A stretch of 25,953 nt of DNA from assembly GCA_029932755.1 (NCBI GenBank), contig JAOZPK010000012.1, positions 1 through 25,953 of the forward strand, given 5' to 3'. The notes beneath the pieces were generated by a model that ran no database searches, was not told the DNA's origin, and saw only the letters and a list, made by a program, of their open reading frames with translations. Of the stretch, positions 13,343 to 21,275 are shown piece after piece. Each line of letters begins with the position of its first letter. Position 1 is the stretch's first letter. The DNA comes from Candidatus Cloacimonadota bacterium (lineage in GTDB: Bacteria > Cloacimonadota > Cloacimonadia > Cloacimonadales > TCS61). The position numbers and the translations under genes are program-made.

Positions 13343-15202
13343 ATGAAAAAATTTAAATTACTTTGGAACTTTATGAAAGGTAACAGATCGCTATATGTTA
13401 TTTCGATCCTGGCTGTAGGCGCGGCAATATTTTTACGTTTTGCCTGGCCGATGGTATTGCGTGTAACGATAGACTCAATAATCGGCAATAAACCGATAGA
13501 AACAAGTGGTTGGATGCAGCCGGTCATCATTAGGGTATTTGATTTGCTAGGTGGAAAAAGTGTATTAGAGAAAAGTTTATGGATGAGTAGTATCATACTT
13601 ATTTTACTCACGCTTTCTCGAGGTATCTTCATTTTCTTCAAAGGGAAATGGTCAGCCATAGCATCGGAATCGATTGCACGAAAGATTAGGAACGATGTTT
13701 ATGATCATCTGCAATATTTGCCTTATGATTATCATGTTAAGGCAAAAACTGGAGATTTGATCCAGCGTTGTACGTCCGATGTAGAAACGATTCGAGGATT
13801 TCTTTCTATGCAACTTGTAGAAGTGGGTAGAGCCATTTTCATGCTGTTCTTTGCACTCTCTTTCATGTTGCCAATGAGTGTGGAAATGACTTTGGTTTCG
13901 CTTTCGCTGGTTCCATTCATTTTTGTTTTTGCTGTTGTTTTCTTCATCAAAGTGAAAACTGCCTTCAAGGCGTCGGATGAATCAGAAGGAAGACTTTCCA
14001 CTGTTTTACAGGAAAATCTGAGTGGAGTACGCGTGGTTCGTGCTTTTGCACGTCAAAAATACGAGATCGATAAATTTGATGAAAGAAATGTGGAATATCG
14101 GAATCTAACTTACAAATTGATTCGGCTTTTGGCTTGGTATTGGTCGGTTTCTGATTTTTTGAGCCTGATTCAAATTATCGCAGTTACAGTTTTGGGTACA
14201 TATTGGGCCGCTTCCGGGATTATAACTTTGGGAACATTATTAGCTTTCACTTCCTATGTGGGAATGTTGCTTTGGCCTGTACGTCAATTAGGGAGGGTGC
14301 TTACTGATATGGGAAAAGCTTTGGTTTCCATTGAACGTATCCAAGAAATTTTGAATGAACCGATCGAAGATATGGATGAAGGAATTTCTAAAGTTAAGAT
14401 TGAAGGAAACATTGAATTTAAGAATGTAAGCTTCTATTACGAAGAAGGTCATTTAATATTGGAAAATGTATCTTTCAAAGTTAAGAAAGGGCAAACAGTG
14501 GCAATTCTTGGTCCTACCGGATCAGGGAAATCGACACTAGTTGGATTGCTACCAAGATTGTATGATAACCAAAAAGGAACAGTTAAAATTGATGGTATTG
14601 ATGTGAAAAAAATTTCTAAAAGAGTTCTGCGTGAAAACATTGGTATCGTACTGCAAGAACCTTTTCTGTTTTCTAAAACATTAAAAGATAATATTAGATT
14701 AGCAACGACTGAAGCCGAAGAAAAAGAAATCTTCGAAGCTGCAAAAATAGCTTCTGTACACGATGTTATCAGAAGCTTTGAAGATGGATATGATACAGCA
14801 GTTGGTGAAAAGGGTGTTACGCTATCCGGTGGACAGAAACAACGTGTAGCAATTGCCAGAACGATTATTAATGGCAGCCCGATCCTTATTTTTGACGACA
14901 GTTTAAGTGCAGTGGATACCGAAACCGATGCAGCGATTCGTAGAAGATTGAAGAAGTTGAAAAATAAGGCAACGACCTTCATCATTTCGCATCGCCTTAT
15001 TACTCTTGCTGAAGCTGATATGATCCTTGTATTGGATCAAGGAAAAATTGTTCAGCAGGGAACGCATCTGGAACTTATTGGCCAGGAAGGTCTTTACGAA
15101 CGAGTCTGGGCAATCCAAAACTCTTTGGAAGAAGAACTTTCTTTAGAAGATGAAGGATTAAGAGAATCCTTGGAAAATGATGAAAATCTTAAGATCAGTT
15201 AA
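13343..15202 (+). CDS. ABC exporter, half-transporter with degenerate catalytic site (BmrC/TM287-type)
   Basis: 619 residues. An N-terminal six-helix exporter domain (about 1-340) precedes an ATPase domain (about 355-600). Motifs: Walker A GPTGSGKS (390-397), Q-loop Gln438, canonical signature LSGGQ (494-498), Walker B LIFDD with Asp518, and switch His550. Residue 519, normally the catalytic Glu, is Asp. That is the hallmark of the subunit supplying the non-hydrolytic site in heterodimeric exporters such as BmrCD, LmrCD and TM287/288. The partner gene follows 146 bp downstream with the complementary pattern. The start ATG has only a weak purine-rich region (AAAGAGAA) upstream, after two terminators and a leader ORF. 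Drug or lipid export is inferred. Confidence 0.92.
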   Translation: MKKFKLLWNFMKGNRSLYVISILAVGAAIFLRFAWPMVLRVTIDSIIGNKPIETSGWMQPVIIRVFDLLGGKSVLEKSLWMSSIILILLTLSRGIFIFFKGKWSAIASESIARKIRNDVYDHLQYLPYDYHVKAKTGDLIQRCTSDVETIRGFLSMQLVEVGRAIFMLFFALSFMLPMSVEMTLVSLSLVPFIFVFAVVFFIKVKTAFKASDESEGRLSTVLQENLSGVRVVRAFARQKYEIDKFDERNVEYRNLTYKLIRLLAWYWSVSDFLSLIQIIAVTVLGTYWAASGIITLGTLLAFTSYVGMLLWPVRQLGRVLTDMGKALVSIERIQEILNEPIEDMDEGISKVKIEGNIEFKNVSFYYEEGHLILENVSFKVKKGQTVAILGPTGSGKSTLVGLLPRLYDNQKGTVKIDGIDVKKISKRVLRENIGIVLQEPFLFSKTLKDNIRLATTEAEEKEIFEAAKIASVHDVIRSFEDGYDTAVGEKGVTLSGGQKQRVAIARTIINGSPILIFDDSLSAVDTETDAAIRRRLKKLKNKATTFIISHRLITLAEADMILVLDQGKIVQQGTHLELIGQEGLYERVWAIQNSLEEELSLEDEGLRESLENDENLKIS

Positions 15203-15220
15203 TAGATTAAGAATATGAAT

Positions 15221-15327
15221 GTCATCCTGAGTGTCCCGAAAGCTTTCGGGATGTATCGAAGGATAGTGGAAGAAACACAATATGGATCTGACACTTCGAT
15301 ACGCCGCAAGCTTCTACTCAGTGTGAC
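15221..15327. repeat. REP/MITE-like imperfect inverted-repeat element between the two ABC genes
   Basis: About 107 bp. The ends GTCATCCTGAGT (15221-15232) and ACTCAGTGTGAC (15316-15327) are complementary at 10 of 12 positions. TATCGAAG (15254-15261) and CTTCGATA (15294-15301) pair perfectly. A perfect 16-bp palindrome CCCGAAAGCTTTCGGG sits at 15235-15250. It is GC-richer than its surroundings. The nested symmetry suggests a dispersed element that folds as RNA or ssDNA. No ORF is inside. Confidence 0.7.
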
Positions 15328-15348
15328 GATCAAATAAAAGGATAAATT

Positions 15349-17178
15349 ATGCATAGTGCGTTTGAAGAAAAAAAATATAGTAAAAAATTTGACCTGGTAT
15401 TGTGGAAGAAATTGTTAAAATTCTGCATACCATATAAAAAGAAGATGATCCTGCTAGGATTATTCATGCTTGCTTTAGCTGGAGTAGATGTATTATTTCC
15501 ACTAATGAGCAGGTATGCGATTGATAATTATGTAATTCCCGGAAATACAGATGGAATATTGTGGTATGGTCTTGTATTTCTTGGTCTGGTAGCAATTCAG
15601 GCTCTAAATATCTTCTTCTTCATTGATATAGCTGGGAAGATAGAAACGCATCTAACCTATGATATCCGTAAGAAAGGATTTCTGCATCTGCAGGAGCTTT
15701 CATTCAACTATTATGATAAAACACCGGTCGGCTGGTTGATGGCAAGGATGACTTCTGATAGTCAACGTCTGGGTAGCTTCATATCCTGGGGATTGGTGGA
15801 TATGGTTTGGGGTGGATCATTGATGATACTTATCGCTGTGATAATGCTGATCTTGAATTTGAAACTTGCTTTAATCACACTAACAGTTGTACCAGTTTTG
15901 GTTGTGATGAGCATTTATTTCCAGAAGTTAATTTTGAAAGCTTATAGAAAGGTGAGGAAAACAAATTCCAAAATAACCGGAGCTTTTAACGAAGGAATTA
16001 CCGGTGCTAAAACAACTAAAACCTTGGTGCGAGAATCAGAGAATCTGAAAGAATTTCAGGTTCATACATCACAGATGTATCGTTCTTCGGTAAGAGCTGC
16101 GATATTATCATCACTCTATTTACCGGCAATTTTAACCCTGGGAAGCATTGGAACAGGTTTAGCTCTCTGGTTTGGTGGAGAAGGTGTGATGGCAGGAATC
16201 GTAACTTATGGAACTATGGTGCTGTTTATTTCCTATTCAGTGCAATTCTTTGAACCCTTAAGGGAAATGGCGCGAGTGTTTGCAGAATTACAAAATGCTC
16301 AAGCATCAGCTGAACGAATTTTCTCGATGATCGATGAAGTACCCCAGATCAAAGATAATTCGCAGGTGACTTGTGAGTTTGGCAGCATTATGAAAATGAA
16401 GCAGGAAAACTGGCCTGATATCGAGGGTAGGATAACTTTTGATAATGTTACTTTCAGCTACAAAGAAGGTGAAAATATCCTGGAAAATTTCCAGCTCGAT
16501 ATCAAAGCAGGAGAGACAATCGCACTGGTGGGTGAGACTGGTTCTGGTAAGAGCACACTTGTGAATCTGGCTTGTCGCTTTTATGAGCCGAATGAAGGCT
16601 CGATCAAGATAGATGGAATTGATTACAGAGAGCGATCAATGTTGTGGTTGCATTCCAACTTGGGTTATGTATTGCAGACTCCTCATCTTTTCAGTGGTTC
16701 CATAAAAGAGAATATAGCTTATGGTAGATTAGATGCTTCTAATGAAGAGATCATTACAGCTGCTAAATTAGTTGATGCTCATGGCTTTATCAAGAAGATG
16801 AAAAATGGTTATGAATCGGAAGTTGGTGAAGGTGGAGCCAAACTTTCCACAGGAGAAAAACAGCTCATCTCTTTTGCCCGAGCCATTTTGACAGATCCTC
16901 GCATTTTTGTGCTGGATGAAGCTACATCTTCGGTAGATACTGAAACAGAGCAGCTTATCCAGAAAGCGATCCATACTGTCCTGGAGGGAAGAACCAGCTT
17001 TATTATAGCTCATCGACTTTCCACAATTCGCTCAGCAGACCGTATTTTAGTGATAAAAAATGGTAAGATCACTGAACATGGAAATCATAAAGAATTGATA
17101 AAACAAAAAGGTTACTATTATAACCTTTATACAAATCAGTTCATGGATGAACAGAAAAGCATAGTGTTGAATGCATAA
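15349..17178 (+). CDS. ABC exporter, half-transporter with canonical catalytic Glu (BmrD/TM288-type)
   Basis: 609 residues. An exporter membrane domain (about 20-330) is followed by an ATPase domain (about 360-600). Motifs: Walker A GETGSGKS (395-402), Q-loop Gln443, Walker B IFVLDE with Asp523 and catalytic Glu524, and switch His555. The signature is LSTGE (499-503) instead of LSGGQ. In a heterodimer this altered signature would face the Asp519 site of the partner, giving one dead and one active ATP site. The Shine-Dalgarno AAAGG is 7-8 nt upstream of ATG at 15349. The repeat element separates it from its partner, but no terminator intervenes, so co-transcription is likely. Confidence 0.92.
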   Translation: MHSAFEEKKYSKKFDLVLWKKLLKFCIPYKKKMILLGLFMLALAGVDVLFPLMSRYAIDNYVIPGNTDGILWYGLVFLGLVAIQALNIFFFIDIAGKIETHLTYDIRKKGFLHLQELSFNYYDKTPVGWLMARMTSDSQRLGSFISWGLVDMVWGGSLMILIAVIMLILNLKLALITLTVVPVLVVMSIYFQKLILKAYRKVRKTNSKITGAFNEGITGAKTTKTLVRESENLKEFQVHTSQMYRSSVRAAILSSLYLPAILTLGSIGTGLALWFGGEGVMAGIVTYGTMVLFISYSVQFFEPLREMARVFAELQNAQASAERIFSMIDEVPQIKDNSQVTCEFGSIMKMKQENWPDIEGRITFDNVTFSYKEGENILENFQLDIKAGETIALVGETGSGKSTLVNLACRFYEPNEGSIKIDGIDYRERSMLWLHSNLGYVLQTPHLFSGSIKENIAYGRLDASNEEIITAAKLVDAHGFIKKMKNGYESEVGEGGAKLSTGEKQLISFARAILTDPRIFVLDEATSSVDTETEQLIQKAIHTVLEGRTSFIIAHRLSTIRSADRILVIKNGKITEHGNHKELIKQKGYYYNLYTNQFMDEQKSIVLNA

Positions 17179-17192
17179 CAATAGATGTACAG

Positions 17193-17216
17193 GTTCCCAA
17201 AGTGCACTTTGGGAAC
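17193..17216. repeat. Perfect 24-bp palindrome
   Basis: The left half GTTCCCAAAGTG is followed at once by its exact reverse complement CACTTTGGGAAC. No T-run follows, so it is not a classic terminator, although it is just after the ABC operon (stop at 17178). The adjoining GGAACGAG (17212-17219) is repeated in inverted form at 17306-17313. Confidence 0.8.
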
Positions 17217-17264
17217 GAGAAAAACTGAGTCTGGTGATACGTAATCATCAGCAAGGAGGTAATA

Positions 17265-17297
17265 ATGACAAAATTTACGAAGAGGTTCAGCAGTTAG
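17265..17297 (+). CDS. 10-aa mini-ORF with strong Shine-Dalgarno
   Basis: The translation is MTKFTKRFSS then TAG. AAGGAGGT (17253-17260) ends 4-5 nt before the ATG, an unusually good ribosome-binding site, and a hairpin (17231-17251) ends one base before it. It lies 76 bp before the P-loop gene. It could be a second leader peptide, or the remnant start of a lost gene carried within a repeat element. Confidence 0.35.
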   Translation: MTKFTKRFSS

Positions 17298-17373
17298 CTG
17301 AATAACTCGTTCCGGTTCTTGCATTTAGGTGTGGGAGCCGGGATTTGACAAACTATAAAGTAAGGAGAAATAT

Positions 17374-17985
17374 ATGTTGTTTTTAATAAGTGGTGCAGCA
17401 GCAACAGGAAAGACATCTGCTGTAAGAATATTAAAAGATAAACTTGATAATTTTGAGTGTCATGATTTTGATGAAACTCCAGTGAAGGATGGAACAAACA
17501 GGCGGGAAGTGAATGAAAAATGGGTACAGAAAGCTTTGAATGCACAAGAAAATGGAAAGGATTTCTTGCTCTCAGCTCATACTCCTCTTGGTGAATTACT
17601 GGCTTGTCCGTCTGCCATTAAATTGTATGGTATCAAATGCTGTGTGCTCGATTGTCATGATTATGTAAGGGTTGAAAGATATCTGGCGAGAGTACAGTCT
17701 GAAGAATGGCCTTTGGGTATGGATACATTATGCTGGGCAGTTTTTCATCGTATGCATGCACTTGATCCACAGTGGGAACAGAGAGTTATTGTTGATAAAG
17801 AACTCCCTGAGTTTGGCTGGAAGAGATGGACCTCCTGGCAAAAAGGTGATAAACGCTGGGATGTGAAGATTATTGACACAACCAAGAATGAAATGGAATA
17901 TACCGCCAAATTGGTGCAAGATTGGATTCTAGAAGAAAAAAAGAAACAACAGGCGCTTACACCAGAAACCAAGTGGTGGTTATAG
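17374..17985 (+). CDS. P-loop kinase-like nucleotide-binding protein
   Basis: 203 residues. The N terminus MLFLISGAAATGKTSAV has a Walker A motif GAAATGKT (7-14) in the first strand, as in small nucleoside or adenylyl-type kinases and shikimate-kinase-like proteins. CHDFDETP (about 29-36) fits the substrate-binding acidic segment, and KCCVLDCHDYVRVERYLARV (about 89-108) fits a strand followed by a lid-type helix with arginines. The rest is rich in Trp (RWTSWQKGDKRWDVKIID). I do not recognise the exact family or substrate. Shine-Dalgarno AAGGAG lies 6 nt upstream. It stands alone between two repeat regions. Confidence 0.72.
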   Translation: MLFLISGAAATGKTSAVRILKDKLDNFECHDFDETPVKDGTNRREVNEKWVQKALNAQENGKDFLLSAHTPLGELLACPSAIKLYGIKCCVLDCHDYVRVERYLARVQSEEWPLGMDTLCWAVFHRMHALDPQWEQRVIVDKELPEFGWKRWTSWQKGDKRWDVKIIDTTKNEMEYTAKLVQDWILEEKKKQQALTPETKWWL

Positions 17986-17997
17986 AATAATGCGTGG

Positions 17998-18019
17998 TTC
18001 CCACACTTTGGTGTGGGAA
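17998..18019. repeat. Hairpin-forming palindrome upstream of hflX
   Basis: TTCCCACAC (17998-18006) pairs with GTGTGGGAA (18011-18019) around TTTG. It resembles the 17193 palindrome and the GTGTGGGAG of the 17312-17341 hairpin. No T-run follows. Confidence 0.65.
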
Positions 18020-18060
18020 TTGCATCGCAGATTAATGATAAGTAATAAGTGAGGTTTATT

Positions 18061-19317
18061 TTGTTAGATATGAATAAAGCGATTTTAGTGGGTGTTTGTT
18101 TGCGCCCAAGTGAATATGATAAGAAGATAACTTCTTTGGATGAACTTGAACGTCTGGCTGATACCGCAGGAGTGGAAGTTGTTGGAAAATTCATTCAGAA
18201 AAGGCAAAAACCGGATAAAGCATATTATGCTGGAAAGGGTTTTCTGGCAGAAGCAATAATTGAGACGGAAGAAGAAAATCCAGGTTTGATCATTTTTGAT
18301 AATGAGCTTTCACCTAGTCAGGGCAGAAATACCGAAAAAGAATTCGAGATAGATACAATAGATCGAACCGAAGTGATCTTGAATATTTTCCACGATCATG
18401 CCAGAACAAGGGAATCAAAATTACAAGTGAAGTTAGCTGAATTACAATATCAGCTGCCACGTTTGAAAAGACTTTGGGGTCATTTGGATAGAGAGAAAGG
18501 ACAGGCGGCAGGAAGCGGTGGAGCTTCTCGCGGAATGGGCGAGAAGCAAATTGAGATCGACAAGAGATTGATCCGCAGAGAAATTGCCAAAGTGAAAGCA
18601 GAATTACAGAAAGTATTTTTGCATAAAGAGACGCAGAGCAAACAGAGGAAAAATGTGAAAAAAGTATGCCTTGTTGGTTATACAAATGCCGGTAAATCTA
18701 CGCTTTTTAATAGGCTTACTGATGCCGAAGTCCTAGTGGAAGATAAACTTTTTGCTACTTTATCCACCACTTCGCGAAAGCTTTCACTTTCCAAAGGACG
18801 TAATATGATCTTATCTGATACAGTGGGATTTATTTCAAATCTTCCGCATCACTTGGTCGCATCTTTCAGAGCTACACTCAAAGATGTGATTGATGCAGAT
18901 TTGCTTTTGCATGTGATTGATTCTGCCGATGACCTTTTCCCAAATTATATTGATGAAGTGCAGAAAGTTCTTGTGCAGATCAAAGCTGAATATATTCCCC
19001 AAATGATGATTCTGAATAAATCAGATAAAGCAGATCGCATAAAAATAAAATTCTATTTGAAAGCTCATGAAGATTCGATTTCAATTTCAGCAAAGAAAGG
19101 TGAAAATATAAAAGAGCTTTTAAAGAAGGTTGATGATCAACTTCATAGTGCAAACAAGTGCATTTTATTGATACCGCACACTGAACAAAAAGTTGTTAAC
19201 CTTTTGCATAAATTGGGACAGGTCGAATTAACAGAATATCTGGAAGAAGGTGTTAAGATCACTGCCATTATTAATCAGGAAGATATGCATGAGTTTGAAA
19301 GGTTTTTGCAAAAATGA
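18061..19317 (+). CDS. hflX: GTPase HflX
   Basis: 418 residues from TTG at 18061, chosen because GAGG (18051-18054) lies 6 nt upstream. GTG at 18049 overlaps that site and ATG at 18070 is 15 nt away, so the start is not certain. The N-terminal HflX domain ends in the glycine-rich AGSGGASRGMGEKQIEIDKR (about 150-169). The G domain has GYTNAGKST (G1, 206-214), DTVGF (G3, from 253) and NKSD (G4, 319-322). HflX is a ribosome-associated GTPase that splits stalled or heat-damaged 70S ribosomes and confers antibiotic tolerance in some species. Its stop overlaps the next small gene by 4 bp. Confidence 0.95.
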   Translation: MLDMNKAILVGVCLRPSEYDKKITSLDELERLADTAGVEVVGKFIQKRQKPDKAYYAGKGFLAEAIIETEEENPGLIIFDNELSPSQGRNTEKEFEIDTIDRTEVILNIFHDHARTRESKLQVKLAELQYQLPRLKRLWGHLDREKGQAAGSGGASRGMGEKQIEIDKRLIRREIAKVKAELQKVFLHKETQSKQRKNVKKVCLVGYTNAGKSTLFNRLTDAEVLVEDKLFATLSTTSRKLSLSKGRNMILSDTVGFISNLPHHLVASFRATLKDVIDADLLLHVIDSADDLFPNYIDEVQKVLVQIKAEYIPQMMILNKSDKADRIKIKFYLKAHEDSISISAKKGENIKELLKKVDDQLHSANKCILLIPHTEQKVVNLLHKLGQVELTEYLEEGVKITAIINQEDMHEFERFLQK

Positions 19318-19487
19318 AAAAGAGTTCTAAGAAATTATACACGCGAAAACGTCCTGCTCATCCGGATGAAGCACATACAACTAGTAAACGCTGGTTTAAA
19401 AAGAAAGGACGAAAAGCATTGCGTAAACATTTAAAACATGAATTGGATGATTCCAATTCGTTATCTATTAAGGAGTACAAAAAATGA
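19314..19487 (+). CDS. 57-aa highly basic protein overlapping both neighbours
   Basis: The translation begins MKKSSKKLYTRKRPAHPDEA and ends LDDSNSLSIKEYKK. About 20 of 57 residues are Lys or Arg, and a central segment SKRWFKKKGRKALRKHLKHE looks like an amphipathic basic helix suited to RNA, ribosome or DNA binding. Its ATG overlaps the hflX stop (ATGA, 19314-19317) and its TGA overlaps the next gene's ATG (19484-19487), so it is translationally coupled on both sides. The Shine-Dalgarno of the next gene (AAGGAG) lies inside it. Coding is supported by this packing; function is unknown, though HflX context suggests a ribosome link (inference). Confidence 0.7.
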   Translation: MKKSSKKLYTRKRPAHPDEAHTTSKRWFKKKGRKALRKHLKHELDDSNSLSIKEYKK

Positions 19488-20710
19488 AATACAGAAAATT
19501 TGATTTGAAAAAAGATAAAGATGCAGTATTTGATATATTAAACGAATGTGGCTGGGTTCATAATAAGAAAAAAGATAGATATCTTAATAAATTTCTACCT
19601 GCTGCCAACACGCTAGTTATTGATGTAAACGGTCAAGCCGAAGTTATGGCAACCAGCTCCATTGGAACAATTCGTTATCAAGATGAGAAGTTGAAATTGA
19701 GTGCAATAACAGGTGTTGCTGCCAGCCTGCTTGCCAGAAAGCAGGGATTTGCCGGTAAACTCACAGCTACTCGATTGGCGTTGGATGCAGAGAAAGGTGC
19801 AGAAGTAGGAGTTTTGTGTATTTTCGATCAAGGATATTATAATAAACTTGGTTTTGGAAATGGAAATTATGAGCAGATTGTTTTTATCACTCCTGCCACA
19901 TTAAATATAAAGCGCAAACCTAAAACTCCTGTTAGGTTAACAGAAAAAGATTACAAAAAGATCCATAAAAATCGTGTGAATAGACTTCCCAACCATTGTG
20001 CAGTAACTTTACCTGAATATACAACACAGGTGGAATTAGGAGAAAAAGATAAACAAATGGGTTTTGGATATTTTGATGAAAACGGAAATTTAACTCATCA
20101 TGTGTGGTTACATGGCAAAGGAAAGGAACAAGGTCCACTCTGGGTACAGTGGTTAGCCTATGAAAACCTGGACCAACTGATGGATCTACTAGCCTTTCTC
20201 AAGAGCTTTGAAGAGCAATTTCTCCTGATTAAATTTGTTGAACCTTCCTTAATTAATATGCAGGATTTCATCGAAAAACCATTCTTGATTAAAGGGATGA
20301 CTCGGAAAGCTGAGCATCAGAACTATATTAATTCCTCTGCCTATTGGCAGTTAAGGATTTTGAATTTGCAAAAGTGTATGAAAAAAACTCATTTGAACTG
20401 TGAAGATTTCAGTTTCAATCTGCAACTTTCCGACCCAATTGGAAAATTCATTCCAGAAGATATAAAATGGAGAGGAATAGCTGGAGACTATATAGTAACT
20501 CTTGGTCAAGATTCATCTGCTAAGAAGGGAAAACAAGAAGGTCTTCCAACTCTGAAAGCATCTGTAAATGCAATTACAAGGATGTGGTTTGGAATTATGT
20601 CAGCTTCAACTCTCGTTTATTCAGATGGAATCAAAGCACCTGATGAGCTACTTAAAAAACTGGATAAGGCATTCCTTTTACCGGAATCTCATGTAGATTG
20701 GGGCTTTTAG
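19484..20710 (+). CDS. Eis-like GNAT acetyltransferase with C-terminal SCP2-like domain
   Basis: 408 residues, the usual length for the Eis/'enhanced intracellular survival' type. The N-terminal GNAT domain carries the acetyl-CoA segment LSAITGVAASLLARKQGFAG (about 72-91), then AEVGVLCIFDQGYYNKLGFG (about 107-126), the typical strand-helix that ends the fold. A second GNAT-like half and a C-terminal SCP2-like sheet (about 300-408, with KASVNAITRMWFGIMSA) follow. The family acetylates amines, aminoglycosides or peptides with acetyl-CoA. Shine-Dalgarno AAGGAG is 8 nt upstream, inside the preceding gene. Substrate unknown. Confidence 0.85.
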   Translation: MKYRKFDLKKDKDAVFDILNECGWVHNKKKDRYLNKFLPAANTLVIDVNGQAEVMATSSIGTIRYQDEKLKLSAITGVAASLLARKQGFAGKLTATRLALDAEKGAEVGVLCIFDQGYYNKLGFGNGNYEQIVFITPATLNIKRKPKTPVRLTEKDYKKIHKNRVNRLPNHCAVTLPEYTTQVELGEKDKQMGFGYFDENGNLTHHVWLHGKGKEQGPLWVQWLAYENLDQLMDLLAFLKSFEEQFLLIKFVEPSLINMQDFIEKPFLIKGMTRKAEHQNYINSSAYWQLRILNLQKCMKKTHLNCEDFSFNLQLSDPIGKFIPEDIKWRGIAGDYIVTLGQDSSAKKGKQEGLPTLKASVNAITRMWFGIMSASTLVYSDGIKAPDELLKKLDKAFLLPESHVDWGF

Positions 20711-20753
20711 TAATAATAATTTAAAGCACAAAGTTAATGAATTGGAGCAGAAT

Positions 20754-21215
20754 ATGCAGATAAAGAAGATTAAGATCAAAACTGAGAAAAGCCATATCTG
20801 TAAGGAGATCATCGAATCTCTTCCTAACTGGTTTGGTCTTCCTGAATCCAATAAAGAATATATTGCTGGAGTAACCGATACAGACTTTTATGCTGTGTAT
20901 ATGCATGACAAAGTAGTTGGATTTTTCTCAATAATCTCTCATTTTAAAGAAACCAGTGAGATCTACGTTTGTGGAATATTGCCAGACTTTCATCGTCTGG
21001 GTATTGGAAGCAAACTTCTACGCACGATTGAAGGGGATTTGAAAGAGAAGAAAAAGAAATTCCTTACAGTGAAAACACTTAGCTCGTCTCACCCAGATAA
21101 GGGATATGCAAAAACTAGAGAGTTTTATAGTGCCTGTGGATTTTCTCCAGTAGAAGAATTCAAAGAATTGTGGGGAAAAGAAAATCCGTGTTTATTTATG
21201 GTAAAATCACTTTGA
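20754..21215 (+). CDS. GNAT-family N-acetyltransferase
   Basis: 153 residues from ATG at 20754, selected because GGAG (20744-20747) is 6 nt upstream; the in-frame TTG at 20742 overlaps that site. The acetyl-CoA-binding motif A is clear: IYVCGILPDFHRLGIGSKLL, with the RLGIGSKLL loop fitting the R/Q-x-x-G-x-G/A pattern. A later segment YAKTREFYSACGFSP is the usual helix-strand closing the domain (FY--CGF). Single-domain cytoplasmic acetyltransferase; the substrate cannot be predicted. It follows the Eis-like gene by 43 bp. Confidence 0.9.
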   Translation: MQIKKIKIKTEKSHICKEIIESLPNWFGLPESNKEYIAGVTDTDFYAVYMHDKVVGFFSIISHFKETSEIYVCGILPDFHRLGIGSKLLRTIEGDLKEKKKKFLTVKTLSSSHPDKGYAKTREFYSACGFSPVEEFKELWGKENPCLFMVKSL

Positions 21216-21275
21216 AATTGCAGTAACACAATTTTTTATTGTCTAAATAGGAATTAAAAAAAATTTGGAGTAGAT

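Larger units (their letters stand above)
17193..17341. repeat. Composite REP-like element between the ABC operon and the P-loop gene
   Basis: Three nested features: the 24-bp palindrome at the left, a hairpin CTGGTGAT/ATCATCAG (17231-17251), and a right-hand hairpin CCGGTTC/GAGCCGG (17312-17318 with 17335-17341). GGAACGAG (17212-17219) and CTCGTTCC (17306-17313) are perfect inverted copies bounding the interior. The block lies entirely between genes and includes a short ORF (17265-17297). Confidence 0.55.

Noticed and set aside
13288..13659. Minus-strand ORF of 123 codons over the leader end and ABC start
   Set aside because: Antisense to the ABC transporter's membrane domain and without a recognisable fold or ribosome-binding site.
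14449..14985. Long minus-strand ORF (178 codons) inside the first ABC gene
   Set aside because: Fully antisense to a well-supported ATPase domain, with no Shine-Dalgarno and composition unlike a protein; a shadow.
17745..18194. Minus-strand ORF of 149 codons across the P-loop gene and hflX start
   Set aside because: Overlaps two supported plus-strand genes and an intergenic palindrome; no start signal.
18314..18685. Minus-strand ORF of 123 codons inside hflX
   Set aside because: Antisense to the conserved HflX region; no independent coding signal.
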